Below are positions 1 to 5,078 of a DNA stretch of 5,716 bases, one piece after another. Source of the DNA: Candidatus Kaiserbacteria bacterium RIFCSPLOWO2_01_FULL_55_19. GTDB lineage: Bacteria > Patescibacteriota > Minisyncoccia > Phycocordibacterales > Phycocordibacteraceae. Numbering within the stretch: position 1 is the stretch's first letter; each line of letters opens with the position of its first letter. The stretch covers positions 1,514-7,229 of the forward strand of contig MFMD01000030.1 in assembly GCA_001781715.1 (NCBI GenBank), given 5' to 3'. Made by a program: the position numbers and the translations under genes. The notes below the pieces were generated by a model. That model worked only from the letters and a program-made list of their open reading frames with translations, was not told the DNA's origin and did no database searches.

Positions 1-3000
1 ATTGCCCGAGAAGAGTCCATTCCCTTGCACCGAGAGTCTGAACAGCGAAGACGGCGCGGTAGTCCCGATGCCGAAGTATCCTGCCGGAGTGATGACAGAA
101 TTGAGAGTGAGCGAGCTGTCGTAGACCTCCAAGATGTTCGCGGTCTGACCGCTCACGGCTTCTAGCGAGAGAGTGGTGGTCGCCGCGCCGCCGGAGTTGA
201 CCGTGAGTTTGGCAGAGGAGGCGCTCGGGGTCACGCCGATACCAACCAAGTCGGTGGTGGTGGCGAGTCGTACAATGTTCGGCGCGAGCGATGTCCACCC
301 GCCGGCAGAGGTGCCGCCGATGGCGGTGACGGTGCCGCAGACCACCTTGCCAGAACCGTCGGTCTGGATGGCGCTTGAAGCTGCGTTACAATTCAGAATC
401 GTTTGGATGAGGAGATCAGAGCCGACGGTGGCGGTGCCCGAGGTCTTCAGGCTCCCGCTCGTCGTGTTGACCACGCCGACACCCAAGCCGCCCGTGAGGT
501 ATCCGCTCCCTGCGACCGAGAGCGTTGTCGCAGGGCTGGTGGAACCGATGCCGACGGAGCCGCCAAGAGTAGCGAGGTAGGTGGAGCCGGTGGTAGTGAG
601 CTGGGTGGTGGAGGCGTTGCCAGTGATAGTGAAAAGATTTGCCGCATTGTTCCAAAGGAAGTTGCTTGAATCAACCAAGATACCACCGGTGCTGGCGAAA
701 GGTATGCGGCCACTGGTAAGGTTCGAGATGGCGAATGAGGTGGTGGTGGCATTGACAGAAACGGCGTTTGTCGAGAAGAGGTTGGTCGTCGTCGCGTTGG
801 TACTCGTCGCATTCACCGTAAGGAGATTGGTAATCGTGCTGCTCGCATTATTCACGAGGATGCCGCCTTGGAAGATGCTGGCGATGGAAGTCGAGGTGGC
901 GACGAAGTTTGCAGCATCAACAAGACCGGTGAAGTGGCCGAGACCGGAGACATCGAGTTTGTAGGCGGGGCTCGTGATACCGATGCCGAGACGGCCAGTG
1001 GATGTTGAATAATTGAAATTGTTCACATCTTGCCCCAAGACGGCGCCATCTCCGATGAACAAGACCGAGCCGGTCGTGCCGCTTGTCACCTCCCCGCCGA
1101 TTTCTGTTGAGCCGACATTTTTCCATGCCGAACCGTTGTATACATTGAGCTTGTTGAGTGTGTTGTCATAGAGGAGAAGGCCTGCTGCGGGGGAAGTGAT
1201 TGCATTCTTCTCTACCGTGGTGAGGCGCGGCGAGAGGAACCCCTGCGTTGTTGAGTCAAGCTGGAGAAGCGCAGAGGCAACGGGTGTCGTTGTCCCAATG
1301 CCGACGGAGCCGCCAAGAGTAGCAAGATACGTGGAGCCGGTGGTGGTGAGCTGGGTGGTGGAAGCGTTGCCGACGACACTGAAGAGGTTTGCGGCGTTGT
1401 CCCAGGTGAGGTTCGCCGCGCTTCCGAGCGTGGCGGGCGTGCCACCAGTCGATGTCCAATAGGGGAGATTGCCGGCCGCTTCAAGTGTGGAGGTTGAAAC
1501 ATTGCCTCCGCCACCAGTGATGAGGGCACCGTTGACCGTGAGTGTGCCGGTGATCGTCGTTGTCGCGATTGTCGCGAAACCGAGCGTGGCGTTATCGCCC
1601 GTGAGATTATCAAACGAGCCAGTGGTCGCCGCGACCGAGATGCCGTTTGAGAATGTCCCGCCGCGGAAGTCGCCGTTCCTCACGATGAGGTTGGAGAGGT
1701 CCTGAATCATATTCACCTGCTGGATAGTCGTCAGGTTCGTCACCGCCTGTGACGCGACGGGCTGAATCATCCCCGTGACGGTGCTGAGGATGTTGGTGCG
1801 CGCTGCACCGATTGATTGATTGAGGATTTCCGGAGAAACACCTTGCACAACGGTGGTGCTGTAGGTAGGGAACGAATTTGTCGTTTGTTGGACAATCGTA
1901 GAGGTCGCTACGGTATTCGGGATGACGAATGTAGTTCTTGGCGTGAACAGTACGGCGAGCGTACTACTCGTGTTTTCAAAGAAACCGTGGACGGTCTCGT
2001 AGACGGCGAGTGCTACCTGCTCTGCGGGATTGAGGACGGGCTGTACGGCAGCGAGTACCGCAGCAAGTCCGGGGATGCTCTCAACCGTATCACGCGCGAG
2101 CTCTCCTATACCGCTAAGGTTATGCAGGGCGAGCGCACTCTTCCCGAGCGCGCCGAGATATGCATCTTCAAATGCTGTCGGGAGCTGTGGCACAATCGTC
2201 ATGCTGTTGCCAGCAAAAGCGAGCCCTGTAGCGCCAAGATTCTGGAGCACATTGGTGCTTGCATACGCAACCTCACCCGCACCCTGCACGAGCGCGAGAT
2301 ACTGATCGGTAACTATGCGAGTGGCGGGAAGGAAGCGGAGAGCGGCAGCATACTCCGCATCAAAGACTGCTTGTGCGATACGGGGTGCGAGGGTGGCTGG
2401 TGCTTCAGCGGCATGCAGAACCAGTGCGGTGGCACGCGCCGGCACGCGCGCAGTCGCGCGGGCGATTGTGTCGCCGGTATTACCGATAAGGGCGACGGTT
2501 GCGCGGGCCGTCTCTGGTGCCGCAGTCGCAGTACCGTAGGCGAGTCCGACATCGGCGCGTATCGCCGCGTGCGTCGCGTCAATAATCAACCCGCCAAAGG
2601 CGAGATTCATTTTTGTAATACGTGCGGGGGCAGTTGCGAGCGCGTCGCGCGTCGTCGCCGCGAAGGAGAGCGCCCGTACTCCCGCCACGCTGACGAGTGA
2701 GTCGTAGGTCTCAAATGATGCCGCAATAGCTTCATACGCATTCACGCCAATGGCGATATGCGCGTCCGTCATTGCATTCGTGAGTTTAGACGGAGATGCG
2801 AGCGTCGCGAGCGTGTTCTGGGCAACTGCGCGGAGTGTATCAGGAGTCAACACCGGCGCGCTCGTCGATGCTGATGTCGCAACGCGTCTCGTCAGAGAAT
2901 GCTCTGGAGGATTCGCAAATGATGGCGGCTGTACGGAAGATAAGTCAAATACCGAGAACGCGATGCGCGCTGACGCGCGCATCGCCCGCTCTGCAACAGA

Positions 3001-3537
3001 CGCAGGCTGAGCGCGCATCATTTGATCCGCCCCCGATATATTTTCCGCGATGTGTGCGGGAATAGTCCCGAATGTTGCGTTGAAACCGGAAGCAACTTCG
3101 CGCATCGTTGTCGCTATAGTCGTCGCGGCCTGCGGGATTACCGAGGTGTGCGCCGCAAGCGCGCCGGAGGTAACGACGAGGAACGCGGCTGCAAGTGCGA
3201 GTGCGTGGGAGCGTAATGAGATTGCAGGGAGAGTTGGCCCTTGTAGCGAAGAAGGTCGCGCCGTTAATTTCTTGGTGATTCGGCGTACGAACGAGCGGTG
3301 CTCGCGATACTCCTGCGCGCGCTCGCTCGCGAGCGCGCGCGCACGATCAATCTTGTGATCCCCGTGCACACTTAGAAAGCTCTCAAGCGAATGTCTCTCC
3401 AGCAACCAGCTATGTCCAACTCTTTCCCCTTTGATTTTTCCTGAGCGAACGAGGCGCGATAGATAATCTGCGGTGTACCCAGAAATCTCTCCGGCCTCTT
3501 TCGTTGTTATTAGCTTTTCTTTGAGTGAAGGAGCCAT
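1..3537 (-). CDS. Giant HTH-transmembrane surface protein with tail-fibre-like repeats (3' end beyond window)
   Basis: An uninterrupted minus-strand frame of 1179 codons runs from ATG at 3537 off the left edge. The nearest upstream in-frame stop is TAA at 3570-3568, and no other ATG lies between. Residues about 9-55 form an excisionase/MerR-like helix-turn-helix (TTKEAGEISGYTADYLSRLV, then G-x-x-RVGHSW). A basic region (about 64-92, RARALASERAQEY) precedes one hydrophobic segment at about 111-129 (HALALAAAFLVVTSGALAA). Residues about 130-530 are Ala-rich and look helical, a possible stalk. From about 620 the sequence is Thr/Ser/Gly/Asn-rich with five GIG turns, a NATTT block (896-940), and a phage-fibre-like 'LLLYDNTLNKLNVYNGSAW' block. 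C1050 and C1067 may form a disulfide. The expected topology is HTH inside and repeats outside. A-L-A at 126-128 could be a signal-peptidase site, so the ectodomain may be released. No Shine-Dalgarno sequence is visible before the ATG. The reading frame is certain; the role (adhesin, fibre or membrane-tethered regulator) is inferred. Confidence 0.9.
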   Translation of the reverse strand, partial: MAPSLKEKLITTKEAGEISGYTADYLSRLVRSGKIKGERVGHSWLLERHSLESFLSVHGDHKIDRARALASERAQEYREHRSFVRRITKKLTARPSSLQGPTLPAISLRSHALALAAAFLVVTSGALAAHTSVIPQAATTIATTMREVASGFNATFGTIPAHIAENISGADQMMRAQPASVAERAMRASARIAFSVFDLSSVQPPSFANPPEHSLTRRVATSASTSAPVLTPDTLRAVAQNTLATLASPSKLTNAMTDAHIAIGVNAYEAIAASFETYDSLVSVAGVRALSFAATTRDALATAPARITKMNLAFGGLIIDATHAAIRADVGLAYGTATAAPETARATVALIGNTGDTIARATARVPARATALVLHAAEAPATLAPRIAQAVFDAEYAAALRFLPATRIVTDQYLALVQGAGEVAYASTNVLQNLGATGLAFAGNSMTIVPQLPTAFEDAYLGALGKSALALHNLSGIGELARDTVESIPGLAAVLAAVQPVLNPAEQVALAVYETVHGFFENTSSTLAVLFTPRTTFVIPNTVATSTIVQQTTNSFPTYSTTVVQGVSPEILNQSIGAARTNILSTVTGMIQPVASQAVTNLTTIQQVNMIQDLSNLIVRNGDFRGGTFSNGISVAATTGSFDNLTGDNATLGFATIATTTITGTLTVNGALITGGGGNVSTSTLEAAGNLPYWTSTGGTPATLGSAANLTWDNAANLFSVVGNASTTQLTTTGSTYLATLGGSVGIGTTTPVASALLQLDSTTQGFLSPRLTTVEKNAITSPAAGLLLYDNTLNKLNVYNGSAWKNVGSTEIGGEVTSGTTGSVLFIGDGAVLGQDVNNFNYSTSTGRLGIGITSPAYKLDVSGLGHFTGLVDAANFVATSTSIASIFQGGILVNNASSTITNLLTVNATSTNATTTNLFSTNAVSVNATTTSFAISNLTSGRIPFASTGGILVDSSNFLWNNAANLFTITGNASTTQLTTTGSTYLATLGGSVGIGSTSPATTLSVAGSGYLTGGLGVGVVNTTSGSLKTSGTATVGSDLLIQTILNCNAASSAIQTDGSGKVVCGTVTAIGGTSAGGWTSLAPNIVRLATTTDLVGIGVTPSASSAKLTVNSGGAATTTLSLEAVSGQTANILEVYDSSLTLNSVITPAGYFGIGTTAPSSLFRLSVQGNGLFSGN
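548..663 (-). repeat. Long direct repeat in the giant gene, copy 2
   Basis: Partner of 1298-1413. It encodes W962-NNAANLF, then the identical block GNASTTQLTTTG plus STYLATLGGSVGIG, diverging after GIG (STSPATTLSV here, TTTPVASALL in the other copy). Most substitutions between copies are synonymous in the conserved core, which suggests selection on the protein rather than a very recent copy event. Confidence 0.85.
718..852 (-). repeat. NATTT short-repeat block in the giant protein
   Basis: Residues 896-940 contain repeated N-A-(T/S)-(S/T)-T units alternating with short hydrophobic strands: TNLLTVNATSTNATTTNLF, STNAV and VNATTTSFAISNL. The period of about 5-11 residues suits stacked short beta strands, as in beta-helix or fibre shafts. 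At the DNA level the codons vary, so this is not a simple slippage-prone microsatellite. Confidence 0.7.
1298..1413 (-). repeat. Long direct repeat in the giant gene, copy 1
   Basis: This matches 548-663 at an offset of exactly 750 bp (250 codons). In the best 70 bp (1301-1370) there are only five differences; the rest is more diverged. It encodes W712-(D)NAANLF, then GNASTTQLTTTG followed by STYLATLGGSVGIG, which is identical in both copies. It is a module boundary in the surface repeat region, probably made by internal duplication. Confidence 0.85.
3315..3340. repeat. GC-only 12-bp-arm palindrome inside the giant gene
   Basis: GCGCGCGCTCGC and GCGAGCGCGCGC are perfect 12-bp arms around TC, within the codons for the juxtamembrane segment ARALASERA (residues about 66-75). 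In the mRNA it would form a very stable hairpin about 200 nt from the start. It may only reflect strong GC-ending codon bias in an Ala/Arg-rich stretch. Confidence 0.7.
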
Positions 3538-3668
3538 GTCGGATAAGCGAATTAAGTAAATAATAACTTACTATTTCGTTGTTTTGTGATATCTAAATCA
3601 GGATTGTGGGGATAAGATTCATCTCCGCGGAACAGAAAAGTCCGATGATGAAGAAATCAAAGCATTTT

Positions 3669-3959
3669 TCACATAAGCCGGATTCTTTGCATAACAACCC
3701 CACCAGTCGCACCAACCAGAAGCACGCGAAAAGCGCTTGTATGAGGCTCTGATAGGGGTAAATACGCCCTCCGGAAGTCAGATAAACCTCTTAGAGAGCT
3801 TTTGGAGAGCACATAAGGCGAATTAACCTGCGAAAATTCGTTGCCGAGCATGGAATCGCGTGCTGTCCCGATATTCTTCGGCAAATCATAGCCGCGAGAG
3901 ATCTTCTCTAAGTCGTCACATATATTGTATATGCTAGATATGTCGGAAATCCGACACAC
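3669..3959 (-). CDS. Doubtful 96-codon hypothetical frame
   Basis: A GTG-started frame on the same strand as its neighbours, ending in TGA, inside the AT-rich gap. The protein is not recognised. It is not obviously low-complexity and ends in FRVLLVGATGGVVMQRIRLM. VLLVGATGG superficially recalls the N-terminal glycine loop of Rossmann-fold NAD(P) enzymes, but here it is only about 15 residues before the stop, so it cannot be a functional domain of that kind. No ribosome binding site is visible, the start is GTG, and the first codons overlap a hairpin (3941-3956). A chance frame, a decayed gene fragment or a structured RNA in the same interval are all at least as likely as a real gene. Confidence 0.15.
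   Translation of the reverse strand: MCRISDISSIYNICDDLEKISRGYDLPKNIGTARDSMLGNEFSQVNSPYVLSKSSLRGLSDFRRAYLPLSEPHTSAFRVLLVGATGGVVMQRIRLM
3941..3956. repeat. Inverted repeat in AT-rich gap
   Basis: TGTCGGA and TCCGACA are perfect 7-bp arms around two bases. TATAAT lies at 3960-3965 on the plus strand, and the same stretch reads ATTATA on the minus strand (TATATTATAG with flanks). If the minus strand has a promoter here, this hairpin would be at the very 5' end of the transcript. It could equally be a protein-binding operator. No -35 box at a good distance was found on either strand. Confidence 0.4.
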
Positions 3960-4214
3960 TATAATATAGGCAGGTAACTGATTGCCGGCATAGTGCTCAC
4001 AACTGATTCATACGATCCTACTTGCTCGGAATACATCTTCGCGAAATGTTGCGATTAGCATATTGTGCGAACTATTTGTATAGAAATTCCCAGAGAGTAT
4101 GGCGTATATTCAATCGGCACTTTATTTTAACCATAATTACCCGTTCTACGCGCATTTTCGGATCAATTCGGAAATCAGTTATAGAGAATGAAGGCAATCG
4201 TGTGGATATACAAT

Positions 4215-4232
4215 GTCTTGTTTACACAAGAC
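4215..4232. terminator. Inverted repeat, candidate (weak) terminator after the HTH-membrane gene
   Basis: GTCTTGT and ACAAGAC form a perfect 7-bp stem around a 4-nt loop, starting about 20 nt past the TAG of the 257-aa gene. On the minus strand the hairpin is preceded by an A-run and followed by the mixed tract ATTGTATAT, which is a poor U-run. On the plus strand it is followed after about six bases by TTTTTT. It may end transcription of the HTH-membrane gene or work in both directions, but it is not a textbook intrinsic terminator. Confidence 0.35.
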
Positions 4233-4251
4233 GAGATATTTTTTATATAAA

Positions 4252-5025
4252 CTACCGATTATAGAGAGAGACTCCCGCCATTAAGCTAGCTTGGCTATTC
4301 GAGAGTATATAGGTATCAAAATATCCGGTCCCTAGTGCCGCCAAAGTGACCACCACAAGGGCTACAAGGGCTCCGGCAAGCCGAATCGTCCTGATTATTC
4401 CCCTTCCCACCCCTCTTCCCCCCCTATGTATCTGTATTTCTTGCTGTTTAGGAGCTTCCAGTTGAGCTTGATCCTCGGCAGGGGGAGCGCGATGCGGGAG
4501 CAGGTCTTCGGGAGGTAGCTCGTACACGGTATGGATGGGTATGGATACCGACTCCTCGGTGACTCGGGCTTCCTCTGCCCTCTCGTCGCTTTCAGGCGAG
4601 ATTTCCGTGACGATAATAGGTGTGGCCCGCGGTTCAGTGTCCGTCACACGGTCAAACCACGCCTTCCAGGAGTCCTGGAGGGGTTGCTGTGCACTCTCGC
4701 TCTCGCTAACCGCCGGAGGGGTTATCTCGCGCAGGCGATTTACCGAGGGTAATACGGCCGCGTTAGAGGATTCATACCGCGGCGTCTCCCATCCTGAAGT
4801 TGGCCTTTGCTTGCTTGGAGCAGTTTCTCCATTTTTGGGCTCCGGATTACCGAAACGGTGGTCATGGATAGCCGATTCCAGCACATACCAACTGCGGCCA
4901 ACCAGCCGTGCCGGCACTCGCCCCTCACGACAAAGCTGCCCGATATAGTCCTTCGCATAGCCCGTTACCTTTGCGGCTTGCTTTGACGACACATATCTCT
5001 TCTCTTCTATGAGAATCTCATCCAT
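4252..5025 (-). CDS. Membrane-anchored helix-turn-helix protein, 257 aa
   Basis: Complete frame from ATG (5025) to TAG. Residues about 11-55 form an excisionase/MerR-like HTH (VSSKQAAKVTGYAKDYIGQL, then R-LVGRSWYV). Over 36 aligned positions it shares 13 identical residues with the HTH of the giant protein downstream, including GY, DY, VG and SW. Residues about 58-200 form a low-complexity linker rich in Pro, Glu and Ser, probably disordered. A basic stretch (RGGRGVGRGIIRTIR, 201-215) leads into one transmembrane helix at about 215-235 (LAGALVALVVVTLAALGTGY), followed by a tail of about 22 residues. By the positive-inside rule the HTH should be cytoplasmic and the tail outside. It lies 53 nt after gatB on the same strand and may be co-transcribed or have its own promoter. 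The likely role is a membrane-tethered DNA-binding regulator, but the HTH could also act in protein contacts or localisation. No named family is recognised for the full length. Confidence 0.9.
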   Translation of the reverse strand: MDEILIEEKRYVSSKQAAKVTGYAKDYIGQLCREGRVPARLVGRSWYVLESAIHDHRFGNPEPKNGETAPSKQRPTSGWETPRYESSNAAVLPSVNRLREITPPAVSESESAQQPLQDSWKAWFDRVTDTEPRATPIIVTEISPESDERAEEARVTEESVSIPIHTVYELPPEDLLPHRAPPAEDQAQLEAPKQQEIQIHRGGRGVGRGIIRTIRLAGALVALVVVTLAALGTGYFDTYILSNSQASLMAGVSLYNR

Positions 5026-5059
5026 ACCCTGCAGTATAGCCGTATCTCGGCTGGTATGG
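5022..5059 (-). promoter_or_regulatory. Start-codon hairpin and possible -10 element before the 257-aa gene
   Basis: On the transcribed strand, CCATACC (5059-5053) can pair with GGTATGG (5028-5022), which contains the ATG. An inner stem, AGCCG (5052-5048) with CGGCT (5042-5038), stacks directly on the 5' side. Folded this way, the start codon would be hidden. The same stretch holds TATACT (5038-5033), a 5/6 match to a -10 box ending seven bases before the ATG. If used, it would give an almost leaderless message lacking this hairpin. AGGG at 5030-5027 is too close to the ATG to serve as a Shine-Dalgarno sequence. Confidence 0.4.
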
Positions 5060-5063
5060 AAGA

Positions 5064-5075
5064 GCTGTGCACAGC
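5064..5075. promoter_or_regulatory. 12-bp perfect palindrome in the gatB/HTH-gene spacer
   Basis: GCTGTGCACAGC is its own reverse complement. It lies four bases after the gatB stop codon and about 40 bp before the start of the HTH-membrane gene. It has the shape of a site for a dimeric DNA-binding protein, possibly autoregulation by the adjacent HTH protein, but this is inference. As RNA it could form only a short hairpin and is not followed by a U-run, so a terminator is less likely. Confidence 0.35.
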
Positions 5076-5078
5076 CCC

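Larger units (their letters stand above)
64..1302 (-). repeat. Five GIG-turn repeats of the tail-fibre-like region
   Basis: The GIG tripeptide lies at 1302-1294 (SVGIGTTTP), 987-979 (RLGIGITSPAYKLDVSG), 552-544 (SVGIGSTSPATTLSVAG), 243-235 (LVGIGVTPSASSAKLTV) and 72-64 (YFGIGTTAPSSLFRLSVQG). Each is followed by a short Ser/Thr/Pro turn and a strand-like L-x-V segment. This pattern is common in phage tail-fibre-like and Patescibacteria surface proteins. Spacing is uneven, so these are diverged modules rather than a fresh tandem array. Confidence 0.8.
3538..4251. other. AT-rich intergenic region, 714 nt, no convincing gene
   Basis: This gap separates the two HTH-membrane protein genes and is clearly more AT-rich than the flanking coding sequence. 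It contains three things. First, a perfect 7-bp-arm inverted repeat at 4215-4232, just after the upstream gene. Second, a 7-bp-arm inverted repeat at 3941-3956 next to TATAAT (3960-3965, plus strand). Third, a minus-strand GTG frame at 3959-3669 without a recognisable family or Shine-Dalgarno sequence. The last 60 bases before the downstream ATG are very AT-rich, with TATTAT (minus, 3565-3560) a possible -10 element, but no matching -35 is evident. A plus-strand frame at 4022-4264 overlaps the end of the upstream gene and looks like chance. No tRNA, rRNA or complete tmRNA signature was found on either strand. Confidence 0.6.

Noticed and set aside
173..580. Plus-strand frames (also 581-964, 1469-1705) with Val/Pro/Thr-rich translations
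   Set aside because: They are antisense shadows of the repeat region and mirror its repeats; no start signals.
1816..2700. Long plus-strand open frame of 294 codons
   Set aside because: It lies wholly antisense to the giant minus-strand gene. Its Arg/Cys/Gly-rich translation has no domain character, and it is explained by GC-biased codons of the real gene.
3603..3614. DnaA-box-like TGTGGGGATAAG
   Set aside because: It has two extra bases compared with the 9-bp box TGTGGATAA and no neighbouring boxes, so there is no support for a replication origin.
3668..3690. RNase P RNA 3' conserved box (AAGAATCCGGCTTATG, minus strand)
   Set aside because: Only one conserved element resembles the family. 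The 5' GGAAAGTCC box and the AGATGAATGA segment expected before it are missing, so a call is not justified without a covariance-model search.
3690..3725. tRNA-like 3' end (CCCACCAGTCGCACCA, plus strand)
   Set aside because: There is no TTCGAAT-type T loop, no D arm and no matching 5' acceptor strand upstream.
4022..4264. Plus-strand 80-codon frame in the AT-rich gap
   Set aside because: It runs into the 3' end of the well-supported HTH-membrane gene, has no recognisable family or ribosome site, and its Ile/Arg/Tyr-rich content fits AT-rich non-coding DNA.
4535..4948. Plus-strand 137-codon frame
   Set aside because: Antisense to the 257-aa gene, whose HTH and membrane helix are clear.
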